Below are positions 1 through 12,223 of a DNA stretch of 12,586 nt, piece after piece. A program made the position numbers and the translations under genes. This stretch comes from an uncultured Clostridia bacterium (GTDB taxonomy: Bacteria; Bacillota; Clostridia; Christensenellales; Borkfalkiaceae): positions 1 through 12,586 of the forward strand of contig CANPWF010000036.1 of NCBI GenBank assembly GCA_947581885.1, in the 5' to 3' direction. Within the stretch, counting starts at the first letter, position 1, and every line of letters starts with the position of its first letter. Under the pieces are notes generated by a model. That model was given only the letters and a program-made list of their open reading frames with translations. It had not been told where the DNA came from and ran no database searches.

Positions 1-6
1 GGTTTT

Positions 7-14
7 CTCCTTTT
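7..14 (-). promoter_or_regulatory. Shine-Dalgarno of the next gene, outside the window
   Basis: On the minus strand these bases read AAAAGGAG, a good Bacillota ribosome binding site, and the window ends six bases further downstream. It follows the TAA of nnr at 21-23 by only a few bases. I infer that a further minus-strand gene starts within a few bases beyond the left edge and that the operon continues. Its identity cannot be seen. Confidence 0.6.
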
Positions 15-20
15 CGGAAG

Positions 21-4916
<4,896 letters not shown>

Positions 4917-4936
<20 letters not shown>

Positions 4937-5531
4937 TTGGAGAGAGAAGGGAGCGGACCGTATCGGGATCGAACCCCTTGGAAAGCAGGTAGGAAAACGC
5001 CTTTCTGCGGGTAGCCGTATCGAGCGTTTTGCCGCGGAGATATTTTTCGAGAAGGAGCTTTGCCGTCTCCTTCCCGTCGCCGAGTTCGGATAGAGCGGCC
5101 TCGATGTCCTCTTCCCCCACCCCCTTCATGCGGAGAGCGAGAGTGATCGCACGCGCCCCCTTCTTCTTCCCCGCGCTTCTGGCGTAGGAGATAGCAAAGG
5201 CGCGGTCGTCGATATAGCCGTAGCCCTTCATCTTTTCGACGACATATTCGGTTACATCATCGAGATAGCCCTTCTTTTTGAGGAAATCGCGGATCTCGCG
5301 CTCCGTTTTCATGGAAGCGGAGATATGGGAGAGAGCTTTATCGAGCGCGTCTGCCTTTTCGCCCTCGAGCTGGGCGGCGGCAAGGTCCTCTTCGGAAATC
5401 TCCATGCCCGCTTTGAGATGATTTTTGAGCACCGTTTCGAGGTTCATCCCGCAAAAAAACCGCCCGTCCACCTCGATATTGCAACGGGTCTGATCCTTCT
5501 TTTGAGGTGAAATGGCGGTGATTTGTGACAT
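4917..5531 (-). CDS. recX: Regulatory protein RecX
   Basis: RecX binds RecA and modulates its filament during homologous recombination and the SOS response. The 204-residue length is normal for Bacillota. The sequence is built of repeated three-helix modules: a first around residues 60-90, a second with GYIDDRAFA at 105-113 followed by a basic stretch (GKKKGARAI, 121-129), and a third ending near the C-terminus with GFDPDTVRSLL. An N-terminal beta-rich segment (about 1-45) resembles the extra N-terminal region of Bacillus-type RecX. The start is supported by AAGGAG four bases upstream. It lies 18 bases after the lipoprotein gene and overlaps birA by 20 bases; recA is not in the window. No LexA/DinR-type box was seen nearby, so expression probably depends on the operon promoter. 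Confidence 0.93.
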
Positions 5532-5535
5532 GGGG

Positions 5536-5541
5536 CTCCTT
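5536..5541 (-). promoter_or_regulatory. Shine-Dalgarno for recX
   Basis: The minus strand reads AAGGAG, four bases before the recX ATG at 5531, within the 18-base gap after the lipoprotein stop (TAG at 5550-5552). It confirms the recX start. Confidence 0.7.
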
Positions 5542-5549
5542 ACAGAACG

Positions 5550-6989
5550 CTACTGAACGCCGTTCGCAGGCCAAGTGCGGTGCGCTTGGAACCAAGCGGT
5601 TTCCTTCAAAATGGTATCGTTGTTACTGCCATGGATAGAGAAATCGATCCCGTTGGATGAAACGGTGATCTCGCCGTTCATGGAAGTATACTTGTTTGCA
5701 GTGCCGTCGACGGAAAGGGTCGTGACGTAGATGTTCTTCGTGTACTTCGCAACGCGGTCGACCATAGCCTGTGTGGGGAATTGATTTTCATCGTTGTCTG
5801 TGTATTCCGAAGAACCCGCACAACAGCAGACGCAGACGTTTTCGGGCGTGATCTTGGAGAGCAACACGTCGTTGGAAGAGGTCTTGCTACCGTGATGTCC
5901 TGCCTTAAAGAGTTTGCAGTGGGGAAGATCGGGATTGAGTTGCACGAGGCTCTGTTCCCCCGCCTCTTCAAGGTCGCCCGTAAAGAGGTAATGGTAGTCC
6001 CCCTGCGTGAAGAGGGTGCAGACGGAATAGTTGTTTTCGTCCGAATTGGTCGTGCTGTAATATGCTTGTTCGAGGATCTCGAAGGAGATCCCCTCCGCGA
6101 TCGTATATTCCTTCTTTGCACCGCCTGTTTCCTGAACGCATTGCAGGGCGGTATAGTGCACCGCGCCGTCTTGACTCACTTCTTTATCGCGGGCGGCTTC
6201 ATAGTCCTTAGAGATCTGAGAGGTCGTTTTCTTCTTTGCGTAATCGATGATCGTGCCGCATTTGAAATTTGCGAATACCCCTTCCTTGCCTGTTTCGCCG
6301 ACGAAGGACGCGATATGATCTTCATGCGCGTGCGTGACGATGACGTATTCAAGCAATCCGTCTGTGCAATATTTTTTAAGTGTCGAGACGACCGTCGGTG
6401 CGGAACCGCGCTTGGAGCCCGCGTCGATGAGCACTTCGGTATTTCCCGTTTTGATGAGAATACAATCCCCCGCGTTGCCGTTCCCGAGTTCAAGGAAATG
6501 AATATCCATCGTGGCGGTCGCAGTTTCGTCGCCGCTGCTGCCGCCGTCGGCGGGATCGCCCTTCGCGCCCTTGATATTGCCGCGGTACGTCCAAGTGCCG
6601 TTGTCCTTGGTGTAGACGTTCCAAGAGCTATAATCGAGGTATAAATCGCCGTTTCTGCCGAGGGTAGAGGCGGGTGCGCCGTTTCCGTAAAGCCAACCGT
6701 TGCCCGTCTCGCCCTTGTCGCCTTGGTCGCCCTTCGCGCCCTGAATGGATTTGAGCCATTCTTCATAGGTCTTGGGCTCGGTGTTTTCCGCCGCACAGCT
6801 CTTCACATAGAGCTCGTAGACGGCGCGGATCTCGGGATCTTCGGACGTTTCGGTCGACTGCGAGGTATTATCATCGGAAGATCCGTTCCCGAACAGGGAG
6901 CCGATCGCCTTACACGAAGAGAACCCGACGCTTGCAAGAACGAGCGTCGCGCAGACCATAAACGGTGCTAATTTCTTCCAAAAACGCAT
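5550..6989 (-). CDS. Predicted lipoprotein: collagen-like linker plus ComEC-type metallo-beta-lactamase hydrolase
   Basis: Predicted surface-anchored metal hydrolase of unknown substrate. Numbering from the upstream ATG at 6992, a basic start (RFWKK), a hydrophobic core and GFSSC make a lipobox-like site at C27. A Ser/Asp/Thr-rich spacer follows, then two Gly-X-Y patches (GAKGDQGDKGETG, 85-97; GAKGDP, 142-147) flanking a segment with GDLYLDYSSWNVY at 115-127. Residues 160-455 form a metallo-beta-lactamase fold: GNAGDCILI, LIDAGS, metal motif THAHEDH (220-226), TGD (D340) and GHHGSKTSSN (365-374). This order matches the extracytoplasmic domain of competence protein ComEC and related secreted proteins. 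Known ComEC-type domains act on phosphodiesters; nuclease activity here is inference. Cysteines cluster at 387-391 (CVCCC), unusual for an exported protein. The Shine-Dalgarno spacing favours the second ATG (6989). It lies between abfA and recX in the same transcription unit. Confidence 0.88.
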   Translation of the reverse strand: MRFWKKLAPFMVCATLVLASVGFSSCKAIGSLFGNGSSDDNTSQSTETSEDPEIRAVYELYVKSCAAENTEPKTYEEWLKSIQGAKGDQGDKGETGNGWLYGNGAPASTLGRNGDLYLDYSSWNVYTKDNGTWTYRGNIKGAKGDPADGGSSGDETATATMDIHFLELGNGNAGDCILIKTGNTEVLIDAGSKRGSAPTVVSTLKKYCTDGLLEYVIVTHAHEDHIASFVGETGKEGVFANFKCGTIIDYAKKKTTSQISKDYEAARDKEVSQDGAVHYTALQCVQETGGAKKEYTIAEGISFEILEQAYYSTTNSDENNYSVCTLFTQGDYHYLFTGDLEEAGEQSLVQLNPDLPHCKLFKAGHHGSKTSSNDVLLSKITPENVCVCCCAGSSEYTDNDENQFPTQAMVDRVAKYTKNIYVTTLSVDGTANKYTSMNGEITVSSNGIDFSIHGSNNDTILKETAWFQAHRTWPANGVQ

Positions 6990-6994
6990 CATAC

Positions 6995-7000
6995 CCTCCT
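6995..7000 (-). promoter_or_regulatory. Shine-Dalgarno choosing the lipoprotein start
   Basis: The minus strand reads AGGAGG (preceded by AA) followed by GTATGATG. The first ATG (6992) is only two bases from the motif, while the second (6989) is five bases away, the usual spacing. The second is therefore the better start, shortening the protein by one residue to 479. Confidence 0.75.
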
Positions 7001-7005
7001 TTGCG

Positions 7006-8532
7006 TTATTGTACTTTACACTTCAAAAAGCTCCAACTCATCGCGGGAAGGCGAAGGAAAATCTTGGAGCCGCCGCGAACGGAAGGAAGCTCCTTCTCCC
7101 TCGGCGTGACCGCGTCGGGACAGTCGAAGGTGTTGGTTGCAAACAGGTTGCTGTTCACCATTTCGACGTATTGCTCCGCATGCAGTGCCCCGAAGGAGCG
7201 GAGTTCGAGCTCGATATCCACCGCCTTCTGACCGTAATTGACGAGGGAGACGACGACGGTGTTTTTCTCCCGATCGAAATTCACCGCCTCGTTCACCGTC
7301 CTCGCGGTGCCGTACATGCTCTCGAAGGTATCGCTCTCGGAGAAGGTGCGCACCGTGGTGCCGCGGGCTTCCCGCGAGAGGTAGGCAAACGGATAGAAGA
7401 TCGTCTGGCGGAACGCCCTGCCGCCGTTCTCCGTCATGATGGGCGCGATGACGTTGACGAGCTGGGCGAGGCACCCGATCTTCACCGCGTCCGCATTGTT
7501 CAGAAGCGTGTTGAGCATGCCCGCGGCGACGAGTGCGTCCTGAAAGGTATACACATCTTCGAGAAGGTGCGGTGCCTGTTTCCAAATCGGCTCGGTGCGG
7601 GGAGCACTCTGCCGCCAGACGTTCCACTCATCGAAAGAGAGATACACCCGACGATGAGAGCGGTGCTTGGCGCGGACGTATTGCAACGTGGCGCGGAGGG
7701 TGCCGATGAAGGCGTTCATATCGTCCGCAGAGCCGAGGAAATCCTCCAAGGGACGCTTGCGATCCGCCTTATATTCGTAGTAGCGGTGCATGGAGAGATA
7801 GTCGACATACGGGTAGGTATGTTCGAGGACGATACGATCCCATTCGGGGAAGGTATCCATCTCGGGATTGGAAGAACCCGAGACGACGAGCTTCAACTCC
7901 TCCCCATGGGGAAGACTGTCCGCCTCGCCGTTCGTCCACCGCATGACCTTGGCGGCTTCCACCGCCTTCTTGCCGTACTCGTCGGCGGAGAGGTGCCCGA
8001 TCTGCCAAGGACCGTCCATCTCGTTGCCGATACACCAATATCTGACGTTATAGGGCTCCTTCGCCCCGTTCTCGCGGCGATATTCGGAGAGCGTCGTCCC
8101 GCCCGCATGGTTGCAGTATTCGACGAGACGGGCGGCGTTTTCCACCGTACCCGTTCCCATGTTGACCGCCATCATCGGCTGAACGCCCGCGGCGCGGCAC
8201 CACTTCATGAATTCATCGGTGCCGAATTCGTTCGTCTCCGTCGAATGCCACGCAAGGTCGAGGCGCGTAGGGCGGTTTTTTCCGACCCCATCCCGCCAAT
8301 CGTAGCCCGAGACGAAGTTCCCGCCCGGGTAGCGGACGATGGGAACGTTGAGCTCCTTCACGAGCCCGAGAACATCTTTTCGGAACCCGTCTTTATCCGC
8401 AGTGGGATGGGTGGGTTCGTAGATCCCGCCGTAGACGGCCCTTCCCAAATGCTCGATGAAGGACCCGTAGACGTTGGGGTCGACATCGCCGACGGTGAGA
8501 TTCGCATCGGCAAAGATCTTGACGCGCTTCAT
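7006..8532 (-). CDS. abfA: Alpha-L-arabinofuranosidase, GH51
   Basis: Releases terminal non-reducing alpha-L-arabinofuranose from arabinan, arabinoxylan or arabinogalactan oligosaccharides. The 508-residue length equals that of intracellular GH51 enzymes. The N-terminus (NVYGSFIEHLGRAVYGGIYE, about 20-39) and RYPGGNFVSGYDWRDGVG (67-84) are classic GH51 stretches. The acid/base Glu is E171 in GNEMDGPWQ and the nucleophile is E302 in SFDEWNVW; a C-terminal beta-sandwich runs from about residue 390. No signal peptide is present, so it acts on imported oligosaccharides. It begins three bases after the stop of the small helical protein with no convincing Shine-Dalgarno, so translation is probably coupled to that gene. 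The arabinose it frees is the substrate of the AraA encoded at the right edge. Confidence 0.96.
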   Translation of the reverse strand: MKRVKIFADANLTVGDVDPNVYGSFIEHLGRAVYGGIYEPTHPTADKDGFRKDVLGLVKELNVPIVRYPGGNFVSGYDWRDGVGKNRPTRLDLAWHSTETNEFGTDEFMKWCRAAGVQPMMAVNMGTGTVENAARLVEYCNHAGGTTLSEYRRENGAKEPYNVRYWCIGNEMDGPWQIGHLSADEYGKKAVEAAKVMRWTNGEADSLPHGEELKLVVSGSSNPEMDTFPEWDRIVLEHTYPYVDYLSMHRYYEYKADRKRPLEDFLGSADDMNAFIGTLRATLQYVRAKHRSHRRVYLSFDEWNVWRQSAPRTEPIWKQAPHLLEDVYTFQDALVAAGMLNTLLNNADAVKIGCLAQLVNVIAPIMTENGGRAFRQTIFYPFAYLSREARGTTVRTFSESDTFESMYGTARTVNEAVNFDREKNTVVVSLVNYGQKAVDIELELRSFGALHAEQYVEMVNSNLFATNTFDCPDAVTPREKELPSVRGGSKIFLRLPAMSWSFLKCKVQ

Positions 8533-8535
8533 ACT

Positions 8536-8883
8536 TTATACCAATCCGAGTGCCCCTGCAATGTTGACGACCGCGTCGTCGATGTTGTGCAAAAATTTGT
8601 TGAGCCCCTTCTCGATGCCCTTATCGATCACGCCGTTTTCCGTTGTGCGGAGAAGGCGGACGATCATATCGGAGTTGACATAGATGACCTTGCACTCCTC
8701 GGCGATCGCTTCGAATACGGGGTCGTGGCTCGTCGATTGAATGGCGTGGAGCTCCTTCACCGCCGCGTTGATCTCCCCGAAAAGCTGAATGTTGCCCTTC
8801 TCGAAGAGTTCGTCCATCGCCTTGTTGAGGCGAAGAAGCTGGGCGCAGAAATCGATGACCTCTTGGCTCGGTTCGTTATCCAT
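8536..8883 (-). CDS. Small helical protein of unknown function
   Basis: I do not recognise this family. The 115-residue, soluble, acidic-looking protein has no signal peptide, no transmembrane segment, no cysteine-pair metal site and no nucleotide-binding motif that I can see. Heptad-like spacing of Leu/Ile/Val through residues 8-50 (VIDFCAQLLRLNKAMDELF and onwards) and a C-terminal helix (KGLNKFLHNIDDAVVNIAGAL) point to a helical bundle, perhaps a small oligomer or partner protein. The ATG at 8883 shares its A with the TGA of the upstream pyrophosphorylase (TGATG); a TTG one codon earlier (8886) is an alternative. GGAG lies ten bases upstream of the ATG. abfA begins three bases after its TAA. 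The tight coupling on both sides and protein-like composition support it as a real gene. A role with the pyrophosphorylase is only a guess from position. Confidence 0.75.
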   Translation of the reverse strand: MDNEPSQEVIDFCAQLLRLNKAMDELFEKGNIQLFGEINAAVKELHAIQSTSHDPVFEAIAEECKVIYVNSDMIVRLLRTTENGVIDKGIEKGLNKFLHNIDDAVVNIAGALGLV

Positions 8884-10094
8884 CAAAGTTTTACTCCGTT
8901 CAATGTGAGAAGTTCGCGTGCCGATTCGACGCTGTCCACCCCCGTCTTGTTCTTGATGGGGGCGAATTCGTGTTCGCGCTTCACCTCGAAGGGAAGGCAG
9001 CTCCCCATGAGGCGGACCATATCGACGACGAGCGTTTCGAACTTATAGCCGTTTTCGACTTCGGGCTTTACGAGCTCGCCCTTTTCATTCAAATACGGCA
9101 CCTTCTTTTTGACGACGTGCACGGGAATGCGGGCGTTGGCGATCTCGACGAGGCGTTTGCGGTTGAAAAGATAGTTCAAGATCACGCCGAAGGAGTAGGC
9201 GAGATAGCCGTCGGGACCCTTCGCGTTCGCCATTTCGTCGGTGAGTTCGTAGTATTCGATGACGGAAGGCTGCCCGTCCTCCAAGCAGAGCACCCCCACC
9301 TTCTCGCGGGGTTCCGCCTTGCGGACGACCTTCGCACCGCACAGCTTGCCGCTTTCGAGCGTCGCGCCGACGAACACGGGGTCCGCAATGCGCTGTAAGA
9401 CGTTATCCACCGCGAACACGTTGAGCCATTCCACATTGGGGAACTCGCTCTCGATGTTCGTGCGGTGCAGGGAAGAATACCACCCGCCGTTGCCGTTGGG
9501 AGAAAGAGCGAGCTTGCCCTTCCCTTCAAGGAGCAATTTGCCGTTGAAATCGACGCTCGGTGCCATATCCTGCACGAAGAAGCGGACGTAATTTTTATCG
9601 TACCCGAAGTAGTTCTTCTCCTCGAAGAAGGCGCGGGTCTCTTGATCGTTCTTGTCGCTCGTCATGATGAAGAGCGGGAAGAAGGTCCCGCCGCAGGCGT
9701 TCACCACGTCGAACATGTTATGGATAAGTTGCTCGAAGATGTAGAGAGAGTGCGTTACGCCGATATCGTACATGCCCTTGGGCGAGGACGAACCGAGGCG
9801 GGTGCCCTGTCCGCCCGCCAAGAGGACGGCGGCGACTTTGCCCGCGCGGATCGCTTCGATACCGACTTTTTTGAATTCTTCCTTTCTCTTTTCGATCTCT
9901 TGGACGGTGAGCCCTTCGATGGGGACGATCTCCCCTTTTCCGCTCAGGTCCTCGGGGTTCTTCCACAGCTCCACCGTATTCCAATCGATGGATTCGAGCC
10001 GCGAAAAGTATTCCCTCTTCTCCTCCTCGGAAAGCCCTTTCGTGTTCAGAAGATGTTCTTGCCCATGCGCCTTCAAGGTTTCTTCGAGTTTCAT
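8883..10094 (-). CDS. UDPGP-family UTP:sugar-1-phosphate uridylyltransferase (UAP1-like UDP-N-acetylhexosamine/hexose pyrophosphorylase)
   Basis: Makes a UDP-sugar from UTP and a sugar 1-phosphate. The 403-residue cytoplasmic protein has the UAP subfamily signature LAGGQGTRLG at 92-101 with SPKG at 104-107 for UTP binding, then SPNGNGGWYSSL (198-209), NVFAVDN (225-231) and FAPIKNKTGVDS (377-388). These match the eukaryote-like UAP1 group rather than bacterial GalU or GlmU. The start is ATG 10094, with AAGGAG five bases upstream. An in-frame ATG further up at 10160 would put translation through the promoter and is rejected. The natural sugar (GlcNAc-1-P, GalNAc-1-P, Gal-1-P or Glc-1-P) cannot be told from sequence. 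Bifidobacteria use a UDPGP-family enzyme to convert Gal-1-P to UDP-galactose, and the galactosidases here make a similar role plausible (inference). It is the first gene after the internal promoter. Confidence 0.9.
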   Translation of the reverse strand: MKLEETLKAHGQEHLLNTKGLSEEEKREYFSRLESIDWNTVELWKNPEDLSGKGEIVPIEGLTVQEIEKRKEEFKKVGIEAIRAGKVAAVLLAGGQGTRLGSSSPKGMYDIGVTHSLYIFEQLIHNMFDVVNACGGTFFPLFIMTSDKNDQETRAFFEEKNYFGYDKNYVRFFVQDMAPSVDFNGKLLLEGKGKLALSPNGNGGWYSSLHRTNIESEFPNVEWLNVFAVDNVLQRIADPVFVGATLESGKLCGAKVVRKAEPREKVGVLCLEDGQPSVIEYYELTDEMANAKGPDGYLAYSFGVILNYLFNRKRLVEIANARIPVHVVKKKVPYLNEKGELVKPEVENGYKFETLVVDMVRLMGSCLPFEVKREHEFAPIKNKTGVDSVESARELLTLNGVKL

Positions 10095-10099
10095 GATGT

Positions 10100-10105
10100 C
10101 TCCTT
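10100..10105 (-). promoter_or_regulatory. Shine-Dalgarno for the UDP-sugar pyrophosphorylase
   Basis: The minus strand reads AAGGAG (inside AAAAGGAGA), five bases before ATG 10094. It decides between this start and the in-frame ATG at 10160. Confidence 0.8.
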
Positions 10106-10131
10106 TTATTCCCCCCTTCGGGAACAAATTT

Positions 10132-10160
10132 ATTATAGTGTATTTGCGCGGAAAAGTCAA
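10132..10160 (-). promoter_or_regulatory. Sigma-70 (SigA-type) promoter for the long left-hand operon
   Basis: On the minus strand a -35 box TTGACT (10160-10155) is followed after exactly 17 bases by a perfect -10 box TATAAT (10137-10132). The expected start is a G near 10125, giving a leader of about 31 bases that carries the AAGGAG of the pyrophosphorylase gene. The -35 box lies 16 bases after the alpha-galactosidase stop, in the only non-coding gap of the window, and no terminator separates the two units, so read-through from araA/alpha-galactosidase is likely too. No clear operator palindrome or catabolite (cre) site was found overlapping it. Confidence 0.85.
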
Positions 10161-10176
10161 CGGCAGAAAGGGTATT

Positions 10177-12222
10177 TTACGCCCGTTCGAGCAAAAATGC
10201 CGCCGCGCGGAAATTTTCCCCCTCTACGCGCAGAACGCCGTCCGCGGTATAGGGAAGATCGGTGAACGCACGCTTCACTTCATAGCCGTCCAGCGGATAC
10301 TCTACGGTGTGCGCCCCCTCCAAAATATGGATGATGACGAGCTTGCGTTCCCTGTATTCCTTCACATAGATCTGCCGCCCGACGGGAGCGCGGTAGAAGG
10401 GCACGTTGCAGTCGATGAGGGTGATATCCCCTCTTCGGACGATCTCGGCGGCTTCGCGGTAGAAATCCAATCCCTCGCGGATGACGGCGAATTTCTCCTT
10501 CTTGCGGCAGGAAACGTCGCCCGAGAGGCAAATTCTCCCCATCATCGCCGCGCAGAGCGAGTAGACGGTGCGGGAATCGGGTTCGTTCTTTCGGATGACC
10601 GCCCAAATTTGCGATTGCCTTGCGGGAATGACGCGGGAGACGTTGGCGGCGACGAGCGGGATCTCGGGGCATTCGTGCGCGTCCGAGAACGAACACATGG
10701 AGACCTTGTTCATGCGGTACGGCTCGATACGGCTGCCGCCCGAGGAGCAGTTCTCGATGACGAGCCCGCGGACATCCTCGCGCAGACGGTCGAGGAAGAG
10801 CAGGCTCTCTTCCGCCACCTGTCTGCCCCCTTCCCCGAGGGATTCCGCCCCGTCGCAACCCACGCCGTAGTTGTCGTTATAGTCGATCTTCAAATAGGAG
10901 AAGCCGTGTTCGCGGAGGAAATCGACGAACTTCACCTGCAAATATTCCTTTACGTCGGGGCGGCGAAGATCGAGGAAGCGGCGGTTTTTGCTCTGCAAGG
11001 GATAGCCGCCCGCTTTCAGGAGCTGATCTTCGAAGGAGAAGAGGACGCTGTCTTTCCCCGCGATCTCGAATTCGAACCAAATGCCCGCCTTCATGCCGAG
11101 GGCGTTGATCTTCTGCACGGTGCCGCGAAGGTCGGGAAAGGCATCTTTATCGACGTTCCAATCCCCCATCGTCGTCGTCCAATCCTTGCCCTCCGCCTTC
11201 TGATACCAACCGCAGTCGATGACGAAATAGGCGATATCGAGCCCCGTTAAAAGGGCGGCTTGCTTTTCCACCTTGTCGGCGGTAGGCTTCCCCCATGAGG
11301 AACAGTACTCGTTGTAGATGACGGGCATCTCCTCTTCGTCCGCGGGGACATGCAGGCGGGAATCCGCCTCGTGCACGAGGGCGTTGCAGACTTCGTTCAC
11401 CCCTCCTCTCTTCACCGCAAGGCGGGCGCAGGGCGAGACGAAAAAGCCGTTCGGGGCGATGTTCTTTCTCCAATGCCCCGTTTCGAAATCGGCGGGCCCG
11501 CCCGAAAGGGAGCAGGTGTTCCCGTCCTCGTACAGCTCCATCTGCCAAGAGAAGGGAGCTTCCTGCATAACGCCCCAAGTGATGCCGCTCGCCCGATCTT
11601 CGAGGGCCCCGAACGGGAAATATCCGCGGTTGGGGGTACTGCCGACTTCCCCCCACTTTTCGACGCGGGGCACGAAATTCGCCCAACTCGGCTCGAAAGC
11701 GAGGCTTTCGAAGCTATCCGTCACGAGGCGGCACTCGCGCGACCAAGAGCTCTTCATGCGGTGCAGAAGGAAGGAGCGGGTGTTCATATCGGGCGAAGCG
11801 ATTCCCGAGATACAAAAACTTGAAAGCATTTCGAGGGTACGGGTCGTTTTGGTATGGTTTTCGTACCGCACGTTGAGGGTGAGAACGCCCGTTCTCCTGT
11901 CGTATAAAAGGCGGTGGACGTAATCGTTGCCCTGCCCGTCGGTGAGGTAGGTGTTGAGCTGTCCGCTCGAAAACTGCGTCTGCCGCACGATCTTCAAACA
12001 GGAAGAATCGTGGTTGCGCATGGTGAGCCCGCGGGTATGGTCGATAAGAGAACGATCTCCCGTGAAGGCGACCTGCACCATGGGCTGCAAGTTCAGCTTT
12101 TTGGGATCGACCTCTACGCCGACGGGGTATATGGCAAGCCCCGCCGATGTCAAATTCCCCTCGACGGGCGTTTCCGCATAGTAGACGGCGAGGTCGCCGA
12201 ATTCGTAACGCTTGAAGAACAT
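10177..12222 (-). CDS. Alpha-galactosidase, GH36
   Basis: Removes alpha-1,6-linked galactose from raffinose-family oligosaccharides or galactomannan fragments. The 681-residue protein has the GH36 plan: N-terminal beta-supersandwich (about 1-285), catalytic TIM barrel (290-610) and a C-terminal beta domain. Key barrel motifs are VIDCGWY (334-340), KAGIWFEFE (378-386), the nucleophile strand KIDYNDN (D447; the commoner form is KWD), the ENCSSGGSR loop (490-498) and the acid/base Asp in SFSDAHE (D514). There is no signal peptide, so it is cytoplasmic and needs an uptake system not seen here. It starts one base after the araA stop, with AAGGA six bases before the ATG lying inside the end of araA, so the two are co-expressed. 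The KIDYND variant marks a subgroup different from E. coli RafA; activity on alpha-galactosides is a family inference. Confidence 0.93.
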   Translation of the reverse strand: MFFKRYEFGDLAVYYAETPVEGNLTSAGLAIYPVGVEVDPKKLNLQPMVQVAFTGDRSLIDHTRGLTMRNHDSSCLKIVRQTQFSSGQLNTYLTDGQGNDYVHRLLYDRRTGVLTLNVRYENHTKTTRTLEMLSSFCISGIASPDMNTRSFLLHRMKSSWSRECRLVTDSFESLAFEPSWANFVPRVEKWGEVGSTPNRGYFPFGALEDRASGITWGVMQEAPFSWQMELYEDGNTCSLSGGPADFETGHWRKNIAPNGFFVSPCARLAVKRGGVNEVCNALVHEADSRLHVPADEEEMPVIYNEYCSSWGKPTADKVEKQAALLTGLDIAYFVIDCGWYQKAEGKDWTTTMGDWNVDKDAFPDLRGTVQKINALGMKAGIWFEFEIAGKDSVLFSFEDQLLKAGGYPLQSKNRRFLDLRRPDVKEYLQVKFVDFLREHGFSYLKIDYNDNYGVGCDGAESLGEGGRQVAEESLLFLDRLREDVRGLVIENCSSGGSRIEPYRMNKVSMCSFSDAHECPEIPLVAANVSRVIPARQSQIWAVIRKNEPDSRTVYSLCAAMMGRICLSGDVSCRKKEKFAVIREGLDFYREAAEIVRRGDITLIDCNVPFYRAPVGRQIYVKEYRERKLVIIHILEGAHTVEYPLDGYEVKRAFTDLPYTADGVLRVEGENFRAAAFLLERA

Positions 12223-12223
12223 C

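Noticed and set aside
5550..6121. A link between the ComEC-like lipoprotein and recX as a competence locus
   Set aside because: Only the metallo-beta-lactamase domain is shared with ComEC; no channel domain, comEA or dprA is present, and recX adjacency alone is weak evidence.
7009..9048. Very long open frame on the plus strand opposite abfA, the small protein and the pyrophosphorylase
   Set aside because: It spans three well-supported minus-strand genes, has no ribosome binding site or family motif, and is what high-GC third codon positions create on the opposite strand. The same holds for plus-strand frames at 1518-2702, 2727-3932 and 9772-11250.
10109..10124. The TTCCC/GGGAA inverted repeat as a terminator of the alpha-galactosidase unit
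   Set aside because: The stem is only five pairs, has no U-tract after it in the direction of transcription (an AU-containing Shine-Dalgarno leader follows instead), and lies downstream of a promoter rather than before it.
10095..10160. N-terminal extension of the pyrophosphorylase starting at ATG 10160
   Set aside because: Its codons overlap the -35 and -10 boxes and the predicted transcript start, the added residues are not family-like, and ATG 10094 has a properly spaced AAGGAG.
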